This document shows, piece by piece, positions 1 through 13,099 of a stretch of DNA of 64,000 bases. Position 1 is the stretch's first letter; each line of letters opens with the position of its first letter. The notes under the pieces are model-generated. The model made no database searches. It was not told where the DNA came from and saw only the letters and a list, made by a program, of their open reading frames with translations. The translations under genes and the position numbers were made by a program. Source of the stretch: Lutjanus erythropterus (lineage: Eukaryota > Chordata > Actinopteri > Lutjaniformes > Lutjanidae); the NCBI GenBank assembly GCA_020091685.1, contig CM034607.1:32522983-32586982 (forward strand), given 5' to 3'.

Positions 1-1154
1 ATGGCACGTCTGCGCCGCTGATTATGTTTACTTGCTCAGATTTTTTTGATTAGGTCCTCTTTCCTTGCTCTTTGTGCTTCTACCATGGATATGCAGGCTA
101 CGTGATTAAATAGTTTCTTTTCTGTCTGTCTTTATGATCGTGAGTCTCCATGGGGGCTTTTATTTTGAAAATTAGCCGGTTTCTCCCTGCTTTTTCTGTG
201 TCTAACTTCCGCCCTGCTTGATCTGCTCTGTGTTAACTGACAACAGACAACATCTGTCAAAAGTAGACTTGGTGTGTATTTGAAGCAGAGAGCTGCTTCT
301 GAGAGCTTCTGGTGGAATCACAAGCATTGTCTAGAATGGCCACAGATTGGTCTGGCTGCCGCGGTGCAGCCGTATCGCAACGCAGCCGTGCCTGCTGGAA
401 AATGCGAGTAACACCATCCTGCTGCCAGATTTAGGAGGCCGTTAAATCCTGAAACTGACAACTGGTCAACAATGCACACTTTCTGCAGAGATCGAACGAC
501 TGAACTTCTTCATCAAGCTCTTTCTTCTTTCATTCTTCACACTAAACAAGGTGCAGCAGTGCAGCTTTAGAGGAGCTGAGCACCCTTTGCTTTGCCAAAG
601 TGCCACTCTCAGGCCGTCCACTCAACACTCTGCCGAGGCCATTGTTGTTGTTTGGGTATCGCTTTCTGTTTGGAGTGTCTCGCTCCGTCTCTGTTGACTA
701 TAAGCAATAAGCAGTGAGCCTCCACTCGCCGCCGTCCCCGTGGCAAAGACACAGAGACGGAGAGAGGAGAGGGGAAATCTAATTATTTCCCTCCCATGGC
801 CCGGCAAGCCTTAAAGGTTAATCACTGTCCGTCTAGCTAATTCTGTCTGGGTACACTGCAGTAATTACAACACCTCTCTGTCGCTCGCCTGCTCTCTCTC
901 CTTTCTGTCTATTGTGGACCTCACTTGCTCCAACACCCTCTCTCTTTAGAGATACTGGATGTCTCTCGCTCTCTCTCTCTGTCTATTGTGCTCTACCACA
1001 CACTTCTCTCTCGTCTCTTCTTCTCTTCCTATATAATATAAATTTATATATTCATACTTTATGTATATATTTTTAGCTGCGACTAGCAGCTCTATAGGTT
1101 AGTTGGGTGATAAAAATTCCCCACCCTTTGGCAGCCACAGTTTTCACCCTAAAA

Positions 1155-1924
1155 CAGGGGTCTGCAACCCACACCTCCAGGGGGCCTCATGTGGTTATTA
1201 AGCCCCTCTCCAGTTCCTCCCTGTGACTTTGACAAATAAAAATATATGGGAATGGTTATTTCATTTGATTTTTTTTTTTTACATTACATTGCTTTTCATT
1301 TTTGTACGTCTAAAGTGATTCTTGCATTTTCCAGCTGCAAAAATGTGTAACCTCTACAACGAATTGGGGGGAAAAAAAACACAGTGGGCCTCATGCAAGA
1401 ACATTTTCATATTCTTATCTTAAATGTCTCTTACTTTTCTTCGTACGACAGGCTTGTACAAACATGCCACACCAGATTCAACTAACTAACAACTAAAACT
1501 ATTCAACTAATGAAATATGCAGTAATTAGTGAAAAACTTTGGTTTGGATACCAGCAGACTGACTGCATGTGACTCTACGACAGGTCTGGACCACTCAGAA
1601 ATTGTGTTCGTACCTGAAAGAAAATTCAAAATATGAGAAAATTGGTGAATGCAATAAGTTCTCTTAACTCACTCGTACACACCACTTAAGAAGAAATCTG
1701 TTTGGACGAGTGGTTCTTGCATGAGGCCCATTGTCAGCTAAAATGTGCCTCATTACGTCTCTGGCTTGGCACCTTTTCTTCAAAATCTGGCTGGTGGCTT
1801 GTCTTGTATCTCCCTCGTCTCAGAGCAAAATAGATCATTTTAATAGTTTTAGCTCCGGACAGATTTTTTTCCTGCTTTTTTGGCTAAAAATGTCTCTTTT
1901 GAGAGTAAAGGTCGCCGACCCCTG
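1155..1924 (+). mobile_element. hAT-type nonautonomous element (CAGGGGTC ends)
   Basis: Begins CAGGGGTCTGCAACCC and ends GGTCGCCGACCCCTG, imperfect terminal inverted repeats typical of hAT elements. Flanking 8-mers (CCCTAAAA and ACCTAGGT) share only the core, so the duplication has decayed and the copy is old. It carries a second element inside. No transposase is visible. Confidence 0.75.
1385..1730. mobile_element. Nested MITE with 18-bp perfect inverted ends
   Basis: TGGGCCTCATGCAAGAAC at 1385-1402 is repeated as its exact reverse complement at 1713-1730. The 346-bp element sits inside the hAT-type element, so it is younger. The interior holds TCGTAC motifs and no coding sequence. I could not define a target duplication. 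Confidence 0.75.
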
Positions 1925-2219
1925 ACCTAGGTGTGTGAAGGTGTGTTCATGCCAATAATTTCCAAATGTAATCACAGACTCACACCAAGATTTAGGTCAA
2001 GATTAAGTGTTCATGCTAAAAAATATGTGTGGAGTGCCTCTTTAAAAAGGAAACTCAGAGCAGCATATTGTTGGCAGTGATGCCCCCCTCAATGCTTTTC
2101 ACTTGTTTTTTATTAATTCATCTTTTATTTGAAACTCAGCCATTATTTGAATCCCGGGTTTCCAGTATATATACAAATGTGCACATATAGATGATTTATA
2201 TATAGACATTTCATAGTTT

Positions 2220-2680
2220 GCCTTCCATCAGCCCTCAGAAGGAGGAGGGTTTCCTTTTCTCACCTCCTCTCTTTCTCACACTCCTCACCCTCCTTTTTCC
2301 TCCATCTTCTCACCGCCTCTCTGTCTCCTTTTCTTCCTCATCCTACCTTCTTGTCACCTACTGTCTCCCTCTCCCCCGACTCTTCTCACCATCCCTCCCT
2401 CTTCTTTCTTTCTCTCCATCGTCTCATCACCGGTCCCCGCCACCTTCTCACTTCATTTCTCCGTCTCCGTCTGCTCGGCTCCTCGCCGGTTACAGCTGTA
2501 TTTCCCTCTAGCAACAGCTCGAGGAAGCTGCGCCCTGGGCCTAGAAATACTCCACCATCTCGTCTGCTTCCAATTTCTCCCTCCCTGCCAAAAGCGTCTC
2601 CAGAAGCGACAGCTTAGGAGACTTAAAATACTTCTGTTTCCTTCTCCTCCTCTTCTCACTGTTCCAATTTTCTCAGCACT
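2220..2680 (+). repeat. Polypyrimidine tract
   Basis: About 460 bp dominated by C and T (CTCC, TTCTC, CCTC). Long open frames here are low-complexity artefacts. Confidence 0.8.
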
Positions 2681-4099
2681 CCATCACACGCAGTACTTTC
2701 AGTGATACAGCTGCTAAAGACAGGAAACTTCAAGTAATGGTCCTGATAAGTGAGTCATTTTTTTTATCAATACTGAGGTCACGATTATTTACTGATTTTA
2801 GGGACAAAATATTTTCATTGCACTTTCACTGCTACATTTCTGCTAATGTACAAATCTGTGCATCAAAGTAGGAGGTCTTTATTCACACTGCATCTCCCAG
2901 AAGCAAAAATATAAATAACTAGAATTAACGTCCCACGGTTGTCTGCCTCTGCCAACCAGTCAAGTTGCATTTTTGCTACACAAAATGTGGTACTTTTATT
3001 TGCTGCTGGCATTTTTTGACGTGCAGCCTCTCTGTGAACTACAGGTGAAAAAATACTCGTACTACAATAATATTTAGTGTACCAGAAAAATATTTAGCAT
3101 ATAGAAAATTATAAGACCAGAAACTGCTCCTTATAGCATTTTTAATGGTATCACCACGTGTATATTCGTGGATACTCATAGTAAAGATATAATACAGAAA
3201 CATTTACAATCATACCGAACTACAGTACACTAAATTTGTGCAAAATGGTTTTATAGAAGCGCCTCTATTAATATAAAAAAGTAGTGATACATACAGGAAT
3301 AAAAAAATACCACAGCGATGTACCAAATTAGTCTAGAAAGACCCTGGAACAATTTAGTACTTCCCGGTGCACTGTATGTTAAATACAGTGTGCCAAAATA
3401 CCAGGATGTTGTACTGCAGCCAGGTGGATTTTTTCCATAATCCTTTGTGATGGGAGTATAAGCAACAAAGTTCAACGTGCATTATTACAAGGATATGTCT
3501 CACTGTACGCATCCTGCATGCAGCAGTACATACTTGGCTGTAGTGCTTACTGAAATTAAAAACAAAAAAGTATGTGATTGGGAATGCAGGGCGAGTCGCT
3601 TGCTCACACACAGTATCATGATCAGCTGGGTACGTTCCGATATATTGTTTATTCTGATGGTGCTCAAAGTTCAGGATGAGACAGTGAGTGAAAGACGGAG
3701 ATGGAGAAATGGAGAAAAGCTCATACCGTACGAGTTGATGTTTAACATGCGTGTGAAATCTAAAATCTTCCACTTGATTCTTAAATTATACAAAAAAAAA
3801 CCCATCATGATGTCAAAGTTGGCGTTTGACCTTTTGGGCATAAAGATGTCATTGTTTCAGTGCTATATCCTGTTTAACTAATTGTGGAAGCCGATTAATA
3901 GTAGCTCTAAACTAATGTCAAATAAAAAATGTTTAAATTTTATGCTTATTATTACTTATAAGACCCTGTCCTCATTTATACCAATCTGTTATTCCTTCCT
4001 GTGATGAATCCATGCATAAATCATCTAATGTAAAACAACAGGGAAACCCAATTTTCTCTAATAAAAATGAAAAATGACTCCTCCTCCACCTCTTCTCTC

Positions 4100-4620
4100 T
4101 TCCAGATTTCAGTGTCTTTTCCGTCCCTCTGTCCTCTTCTCCCCGAGGCCCATAGCGGCTCCACTAACGGGCCGCTTCCCGCTGAGGGCAGCGGCCGGTC
4201 GCTGCTGAGGATGGTGGACTGTCGCTTCTCATGTCATCAATACAGAGGGAGGAGAGGAGAAGATAGGAGAGGAGAGCGGCGAGGATGAGACAGAGAGCAC
4301 GAGGAGGAAGAGGAGTCGCCCTGAGCAAAGTGTCATCACTCAGCTAAACTCTCTGCCTCGCACTCTCTCTTTCTCTTTCTCTTTTCCGCTTGCTAGGGGG
4401 ACCAAACAGCGACGGGGGAGAGAAGCTGCTTTATTACCCTCCAAATGTTTTCCAAGAATTTCGCAGAGTGACAAAGATCCCTAGAATTTGTTTCTGGGCC
4501 CCTGCGGCAGAGCCCTGTTTGAGAGTCTGTGGGCAGACGGGTGCTGATGGAAGCGGCGGCGGCGGCGGCGATATAGCGGTGATGGAGGAGGGCAGCTGCT
4601 AGAATTGCTGAGGAAGAGAC
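4100..4620. promoter_or_regulatory. CpG-rich block with GGC repeat
   Basis: Unlike its AT-rich surroundings this stretch is GC-rich, with clustered CpGs around 4140-4210 and 4380-4600, a GCG/GGC run (4553-4570) and a purine-rich GGAGAGG stretch between. It could be an intronic CpG island, enhancer, or exon of an unknown transcript. No domain was recognised in any frame. Confidence 0.3.
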
Positions 4621-5793
4621 GAGGGAACCTGAGAATCACGGGGCGAGGAGGAGAGGATGGAAAACAACAGCGCCTGGCTGTTGTTATGAAACACGCTGCA
4701 GAGAGATGCGCTGTGCAAAGCGAGAAGTGAATTATGTAGAAAGCAAAAGAAATGAGGTTAAAGTGAGAAACTGCAGGAGGCCACAGGGCGCATATAGGAA
4801 GAGATGATGGAGGAAGGATGTGGTGGTTGCTTCGGTAACAGAAAACAGTGAAGTTAATAGCGGAAAAGGTGAATGTTATTGCATGTGTCTTTGGTGAAAG
4901 GTGAAATTCAACGGAGGTAATAATGTGAATCAGTTTGTAAATATGTTGTACCTTGTGTGAATATACGGCAAGAATTATTGTTCAGATCCATACATGCTGA
5001 CAGCGGTGCAATGAAACTAAATACATTTATTCAAGGACTGTACACAGTTTCAAGGTACCTGCGGCTTTCAATTTCAAGCTTCTTTTTACTTCTATAGGAC
5101 TGTATTCAAGGAAGTAATGCATTTTTTTTCTTCTCTGCATTTAAAGGTTTAGTTACAAGTAGATCAGCCACAAAAATCAGGGATCTGAGTCATCAGTCAT
5201 GAAGACCCTGAGTTACATTTTGTCAGTTGAATCTCAGTGCTTCAGTTTTTGAAATTTGAGATGAAATATGTATTTTTAAACCCTTTTAGATCGCCTCCCA
5301 AGCCATGTTGACTCAGAGTTTGATTTTATAGTCGGGGCACAAGATAAAAAAATGGCAACACGCACCAGCAACCAACAGACAGACAAGAAACGACTCCTGT
5401 ATATATTATATATGAGTAAATCCATGCAGGAGCACCAGCATGGCAGGCCGTCACCTTTACCAACCCGTAAAGATGCTCCGTGCTGAACAAGGATTTTACT
5501 ATGAACTCTGAGCAGGACGCACACTTTTACTTTCTCTCACTGTGCAGATCTGATGTTTTTACATCACAGAAGCTGAAGAAAGGCAATAAAATGTGATGTG
5601 GGATAAAACATGAGACTCAGGTAGGCTGATGTGTGAGTTTAGAGTTGAGTTCAGCCTTAAGTTACTTGTTACTTTTCAAATTAAGATTTAAATACAAAAC
5701 CTGATAATCAGTTCCTCATTACAAATGACCACACCCAAGCATATTAAGAAGTTAAAATTAGCTTCACACCGACAAGTGCACTCAGTTAAACTG

Positions 5794-5796
<3 letters not shown>

Positions 5797-5859
<63 letters not shown>
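5797..5859 (+). repeat. (TAA)21 microsatellite
   Basis: Twenty-one perfect TAA units (TTA on the samd12 sense strand). Perfect length suggests it is polymorphic. Confidence 0.98.
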
Positions 5860-5863
<4 letters not shown>

Positions 5864-7377
5864 ATAATATAGTAATATAACACAGACAGGGACCATTCGA
5901 CATTATACATACTAATAAGTACTGCTAATTTTATTTATATTTGTTTTGGAGTATGTCTGCACAGCAGCTGCTTTTATGTAAGTAAATTATTTAAAGTCTT
6001 TCTTCTCCATTGCTTGCTGTGCTATACTTAACTGTAAATCAGCACTTTTTTATTGTTAGATTAAACCGGAAATGATAATTTTCTAAATTATAGTCAAATT
6101 ATTTTGTGGGCCAATAAGCTCCATAAACTATTCATTTGTCAAATTCTTAATATTCCAGAAATGTTATAATCTAATTTGTTATATTACAGTTGGTTTCTAA
6201 TAAAATATTCTTGAGTTACCACCATCTAATTATTTAATGCTGTAAAATTATTGATTACTGTCACAGCTGAGGAGGCTGACCTGAGTGAATTATGAGGACT
6301 GTGTTACTGGACAAACTTTGTTAGTGTAAGATGTGGTTTCAGCAGTTAATCAGTTCAGCTAATTTCCTGCAGCTTCATTTCTTAATGTATTCTGCTTCCA
6401 GAGAAAACTGCAATATTTCAGTGCAGATCTTCCTCCCAGCGTGATAAACGGTTCCTCTCTGCTGACACCTAAACTGACTGTGTTTCTTTTTTTTGAGTAT
6501 TAATAGTCTGAAAACATGCCTTACAAAATTGTGAAGGTATTTGTTCTTCTGTCAGCACGCCAGCACCGATTATCCTCATGCTGGCGTTGGAGTGAAACAG
6601 CACCTACACATATTGTTGAGATGAGTGTCTTGCAAAGTCTCTCGACTCCGCAGTTGTCCTGAAACGTGAAACAGCATCGCAGCTCAACTTCGTAAGTCAT
6701 CACTTCTCACCCTGTTCAGGTAAAATTGTCGGTCTTAAGGTGCCCTGAGAACTTTTTGAGAACTTGTAGCACCATGGTGCAATGCTTTGCAACAGCATAC
6801 TCACGTACAGAAACGTTTGCATGCATGTGGCATGATACACAGAGCTGGTTTCACACTGTTCCACTGATGTGGCAACAAAGGCAAGGATGAAAAAGTGGTA
6901 GTCACACCAGGAAATGGCATTTGCTCACTCATACGAAATATGTGGGGCCAGAAGCTTGCTGATTTATGGTGATTAACCACAGCACCAGCTGAACTGCTGC
7001 AGGTGACGAGCTAAATGGGCTAACTGGCCTGGCCGGGCTAGCGCATGTTAGCCACAGAAGCTCTTGTAGCTTCTCTCTATTTTCATGGTGCACCATTTCA
7101 TTCAATAAAATATTATCAAAAATAGAGATCTGCAAGCTGACAAGCTCGCTAAAAGTCCACTAGCAAACTTTTCAACTTCTTAGCTTAGCCCGGTTCCTTT
7201 CAGGACATCGAGCCCCTTTTTGCTCTGTGCTCCAAAACACAACTTCAGTCAACTTTCTGCTTTCCTGTTCCCTGTACTTGCATGGTAGACTTGTCTAAGT
7301 TGAAAAGAAAACCTAAACTTTAACATGGGTAAAGACGGTATGAGGGGCCAACATATATACTGATATATAGTCACATT

Positions 7378-7777
7378 TTAAAGGAGGAGTAGCAATTACA
7401 TGTGCAAAAAGACAAAATGAGTACTGCGGTCCAAATAGTGAGTCAGAGCCACAGACAGGATATTAAATAGGCTGAAATCCTATTTAAAATACAATCTCTG
7501 GTTCAGGAGAGTTGCTTCCTCCCTGCCCACTCCTCTCCAGACTCGAGGAAGCTCAGGCAGGTTGCAGAAACACTGCAGGAGTGCAAGACAAGCACAACAT
7601 TATACAGCGACAATAACAAGAGACAATGAGACCTACACTGTGACCCCAGAACGCCGCAGCTGCAGTGTTGTTGTCAGAGAAGCAAATATTTAAACTTGTG
7701 TTTCCTTGATCTCTGATGATACATCATGGTCATTTTATGATTTATTGCAGTAAACATATTAGAGATTACTCCTTTAA
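7378..7777. mobile_element. TTAA-flanked MITE, family G copy 1
   Basis: Starts TTAAAGGAG and ends CTCCTTTAA, with TTAA at both edges. The interior (GACTCGAGGAAGCTCAGGCA, AACACTGCAGGAG, CAGTAAACATATTA) matches 48292-48988 and in part 19585-19835. No coding capacity. Confidence 0.7.
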
Positions 7778-8829
7778 ACTGGCTAATGTTAGCAAAATAC
7801 TACCTAACTTGATAACAAATGATTTTTGTAGCTTAGTTAGCTAGTGTTTTACTAGTATTAGCTAATTTAAAATGTGACCATATGTTGCTTTTAAAGGTCC
7901 TGCAACAACATCTTTTAACCATCTTTCCTTTTCAGGATAGATGAGGTTAGCACAAAGAAAATCTAAGTACAGGAAAGTTGACAGAGTTCCCAAAAGGGGC
8001 GGGACTTAGGAAGGGCGCCAAGAGGCAAAGCACAGCACAGCGCTACACATCATGTCTGCCTGGTAAATTATATGATTCACAAATCTCATTGTCTGATCTG
8101 ACATTTTGCCATGCATTACATTTACTAGCAAGATTGTGGTGCATTATTAATGTTGTGTTATAGAGTTTGGGAAACTCTCACTAGATCTCTTGCGAGTCTT
8201 GGTTTCCCTTGAATCACTCTCTACCTACAATGCTTGTGTCACTTCCATACATTAATAGTCGCTTCTGGCTACGATGTCACATAATGCTGTTATTGGTTAT
8301 GCTTCGAAAGGTCAGCGGCAAACAAGGTCAAACATTTATTTGAGCTTCGAGTACAGCACTCGGCGCTCTGGCTGATCCTCTGATCCCAGTGATTCTACTG
8401 GCGTAAATTCGACTTCACTGCAAAATCTCAGCGTTGCAAAACCTTAAAGCTGTTTCTGATCTTTTTACACCAAAATATACCACCAAGGAGAAAATATGTG
8501 CATGACTCTTTTAGTTGCATAATCATTTTTGATTCATCACTTCCTGCCAGCCTTAAAACATGCAGTGATTGCCATGGCTACAGATGGCATGCACATAAAT
8601 GCTGCACAGTAAATGTTTTGAATATTTATCAGAATGTGAGATGTCGGTCTCCCTGTGAATCTTTACCCGGGAGAGGAGCAGATACAGCGCGTGTTCTAAA
8701 AACCTGCAGTGTTCTCAAATCATATTCTGAATGAGGTAAACAGTATTATTGCGGAGCGTGCACCGCGTGTGGTGAATATTTTAAGATGGACCTAGTTGCA
8801 GAGGGAGAGAATGGATGTTGAGTCGTCTA

Positions 8830-9102
<273 letters not shown>

Positions 9103-9727
9103 TTATGCCAGTGGAAAAAAAAACAAACAAACAAATATGGTCAGAAAATTATAGCCGCACAAATTATGGATTGTGAGCTGATAAGAAAGAGAGCTTTTCA
9201 AGGTTGCAACACCGCTTCTGACATTAAAACTAATTGTTTTTAATAGACTTTGCTGATTATGTGAATGTCAATTAGTCTGAATTTGCTATTAAGCCGAGCA
9301 CGACTCAATGTGAAGCATATTCTTCTAAAACCAAGCACACATTTTACATAAATATCAGTACTGTACATCCCCTGAGCAAGAATCCCTCACAGCTCCTTGC
9401 TTAATTGCAAATCCTTGTATAAAATCCATAATTTAATCATCCGATCAGTTTCTATGAGGGGGATTTGGGCGAAGAGAGTGTGGTGTAATTATTAACGCTT
9501 GTTATGAGTGCCTTTGTAACATGTGGGGTTGTAAGCAGATAGGATGATAATTCAGGGCAATTACCAGGCATTAGGTTGGACCCCAAGAGCTCGCTTTGCC
9601 CCAATGACTGAAGAAGAAGAAACTTCTTCTGACTGTTCGACACTCAAAGATCGACCTGATGGGCTCATCGAAGTTTGTCCATCACATTCACCACCATTGC
9701 TTTCTTTCTCCTCTTTTTGTCAGATCA

Positions 9728-11822
9728 TTAAAGGGATAGTTCAGATTATTTGAGGGGGTTTAATGTGGTACTTATTGATAGTCAGTGTATTAGCTACTCT
9801 AGATGGCAGTTAACACACCCCTACATATGACAACCAGAGAGATGCACCAGCAGCTGTGGACAGGGTCAGCAATAAAAGGTATTTTGGCCACTTAAATAAG
9901 GTCCACCTAAAAAAAATCAATATCAGTTTAAGTGCACGTCTATATTTCGAATATTTTCAGCACTTTACTTTGCTGTCAGACAGACTTTTATGACAGAAAA
10001 ATTGTCTTTATATAAGCCAAATATCACTCTCTTCAAGCTGACCAAACTCCATAGGCGAAATCAATAATTCCACCTTGCAGAACACGGGAGCTGCTGCCTT
10101 GATCTTTTAGTTTGTTTGTGTTTTTATGGGATTTAAAAAGGATGGTTCTGATTCACTGTCGCACAATAACACTCCATCTGCAATTGTGTGTGTGGGTGCA
10201 TTAGCAGCTACAGTGTGGGCTGGCAATAGCAATGAAAAATAGTGGGTTCTCCACTAAACTGGCTGAAAAACAACACCAGGCTGCTGCGGTATAAACATAC
10301 AGACCTCAACACACATCAGACTGGTCAGTTATAACTCCATATTCTGCTTTTTTATGAAGAAGACATCCACGCTCCATGGCTCATCTACTTTCCAGTCCTC
10401 AAAGCACGTTTGCAATGCAAACCCTGTTGTGTAACAGGCGAGATATGTTAGAATTACTGATAAAATAGTGTCTGTATGATGTAATCATCACCAGTCATAC
10501 TCCATTTTTCTTTAGGTGTAGATTTGGGGTAAGATGCGTTCAAGTCGTGACGCTCTGAATCATCCAGGCATTTCCTGGGTAAAGCTTTCCCTTTGCTGAG
10601 CTGTCGTCATCAAATTTACATGTGACTGGCTGAGATGTTTCAGAGTGATGTGACTGGGAGAGAGAGTATTTCATAATCGCCACACGCGCTGATCTATACT
10701 CACCTGCACCCAGCCATTTTGCACGTTGTGCTGATGCACATACATGAACAAAAACAGAAGGTGTGCATGGAGACGCAGAGTCGCCTGGACGCCTGACCTT
10801 CCACTTTGTGCATGGCATTTTTTATTCAAGCAACTGAAAGTGTGAAAGTATTAAACTGAGGGTGCAATGCATGTTTTTTCACCCTTATAGAACTGGGAAG
10901 GAAGGAAGCAGCAGACCGACAACTTCAGTGTTCTGTAAGGTAAAATCACTGATTTTGTCTCTGGAGTTTGATTGGTTTAAAAACGATATTTTGCTTATAT
11001 AATCTGTCCTTCCTGGAAGCTGCAATGCTGTGATCGCAACAATTAATGCAAATTCAACCAATGCCAGTGAATTCTGCACAACCTTGCAATTTAGTCCAAT
11101 CACAGAAACTTTTCCACAAATTTGACCAATAATGTACCAATGTACCAATTTGACCAACCATGTATGTCTCAATGAACCGACTCATTGTTTTATTATTTAT
11201 TATTTTTTGTATTTTTTTTTATTTTGTGAGGGATATCGAAAAGAACACATGGTTTGTCAGTGTTCAAAAGATGCATGGTTTTTCTTTTCTGCCAGATGCA
11301 CTTCCTCATTTACAAATAAATCATATTTTGGTAGAATTCTTGTAATTCTGAGCCTTTTTGGTAAGTTTACTCAAAACTCCCAGAACAGAGAGAAGATTTA
11401 TTTTCCCTGTAACAAGGTGTCTTTGATTTTTAATGAACTATACAAAAAATAATTTTTTTCTTGCACTTTCCACTTGCCCCTACAAGAAAAGCTGCTGTGA
11501 TCAATAATTTTAGGCCACAACAATACCCAGAAAAACTTGCAAAACCCTGGAGGGACGGAATAATGGAAGTTTTTCATCATGAAAGGCTGCCTGCTGCTGC
11601 AAAATAAAGTGGTGAAAATATTCTTAATATAGTGTACAGTTAAAGAGATATTAATTTATTTAGGTCAACCTTTTTTTTAAGTAGCTAAAATACCTTTTGT
11701 TGCTGACCCTGTCCACAGCTGTACGTTGCTTAGCTTCTGCGTTGGTACCCCCTCTCGGCTTCTCCAAAAGGGGTTCATGCCGACCCAAGTAATACCTGAA
11801 ATGAGCTGGATTATCCCTTTAA
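9728..11822. mobile_element. TTAA-flanked 2.1-kb element with long inverted ends, family E copy 1
   Basis: Perfect TTAA at 9728-9731 and 11819-11822. The left end (TTAAAGGGATAGTTCAG) and the right end read backwards (TTAAAGGGATAATCCAG) match, and homology resumes further in: GCTGTGGACAGGGTCAGCAA, AAAAGGTATTTT and CAATATCAGTTTAA on the left have inverted counterparts at 11620-11720. Arms are about 200 bp. Target type and ends fit piggyBac- or Kolobok-derived elements. The interior has no transposase I recognise and hosts a family B repeat. Confidence 0.75.
11250..11562 (-). repeat. Dispersed repeat family B copy 1 (nested in E)
   Basis: Read on the minus strand it gives TCCGTCCCTCCAGGG, TTGTGGCCTAAAAT, then ATTTGTAAATGAGGAAGTGCA, the same order as the plus-strand copy at 39380-39640. 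Edges are approximate. It is independent of element E because the other copy lies elsewhere. Confidence 0.65.
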
Positions 11823-12814
11823 AGTTCACAAATACGGAGCCTAATTAATTCCTGATGGAAGATTGAAACTGCCTTTGAATTTGTGCTTTTTCTCGGTGCC
11901 AAAACACCAACAGAGAGAGAGAAAGGCAGACTTTATAATTTCATGTCTCCCGACTTGTTTGGACGATCTATTGAAGATCGTTACAGCACGCCGAGCCCCA
12001 TGCTACCACTTTGCTACCACAGCACAGAAGGGAGCAGTTGGAGAAGCTAAGTACCCTTAAGTGTTAGTGGTATAACGTTGACTGTGTTAGGCCAATTTTC
12101 TTCTGCCTTAACAAAAGAAGCTTTTCGCTCTGCGCTACAGCCAGATGGGGGTAAAACGCCAAACATAGTTAAGATGCTTCATCGCAAAATGGCGCTGAAA
12201 GTACCCATTACATAAACACCGGGGAGCTAAGTAGAGTCATAAAGGCTCAGAAGTGAGAGGAGCATATTAAATGGGGAGATGGAGAAGACAAAGATTAGTG
12301 AGGTGGAAAGAGAGAGTGGACTGATGAATCAAAGGCGGAGCGGCGGAGGGTGGAAAAGTTGGGGAGAAGAGGGAGAGGCAGAGATTGACAGAAGAAAAGA
12401 GACGTGCACATAAAGCATGCTGTTATGAGTCTATAAATATTGACCAACCGTCATTTAGCACCTCATCTTATAACCAAAGATAGATCGGCATGGCAACAGA
12501 GGTTCACTTCTCCTCTGCTTCAGCAACGTCTAACCTTAAATAACAGCACACGCAAAAGCTGTCGTACCAGGTGATGAACAGATAATTCACGGAGCATCTT
12601 TGCTAATTGAAAGATTATTTATTGAAGCACCCACATGTTGACCTGGAGACAGGGATCCCTTTAACTCTCGTGTCTCTGCTGTTTGTGTACAAATAATAAT
12701 ATAACTGTATTTTTCTGACTTATTAAGAAACAAGCATTGAAATGATGATCTTTTCTTTGCCAGTTTCTTGTTTTTGTTCTGTTGGCAAAAAACAGAAAAG
12801 TACGCGATGTTATC

Positions 12815-13040
12815 CTACATGTTGACTTTATTAGTGTTTATTCAGGTGTACCTCTGTTACACCACTTAAATGTAAACTGTAGATCTGTGAGAAATGTACT
12901 GTCAACACCAATCACAGACAGATTGTCCAAAAAAGTTGGAAATAAACATAATGCAGTGAAAAAGTTGGGACAGGATCATGTTTACCACTCGATATACGAC
13001 TTCAGGTGCTCAACAGTTCGGTGTCTCTGCTATCGTCCAT
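12815..13040 (-). mobile_element. Tc1-like transposon fragment 1
   Basis: On the minus strand this reads ACGATAGCAGAGACACCG (transposase C-terminal region) and, after an internal deletion, TGGTAAACATGATCCTGTCC, the 3' non-coding part of the same family seen at 44650-45150. The fragment has no usable open frame. Confidence 0.65.
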
Positions 13041-13099
13041 GATTTAAGGCCACACTTTCCAACTTTGTGTCAGTCCATCACGTTTGACATTTGAAATTT

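Noticed and set aside
2218-2659. Ser/Pro/Leu-rich frames around 2.4 kb
   Set aside because: They lie in a polypyrimidine tract and reflect composition.
3354-3881. Overlapping frames of 134-139 residues on opposite strands
   Set aside because: AT-rich unique intron, no recognisable motif on either strand and no splice support.
6929-7000. Minus-strand CAG|CAAGCTTC as the terminal samd12 exon (would add A-S-F after LLTQ, like the SAMD10 tail)
   Set aside because: Phase fits, but the acceptor has almost no pyrimidine tract and the following frame runs on without resembling any SAMD10/12 C-terminus I know.
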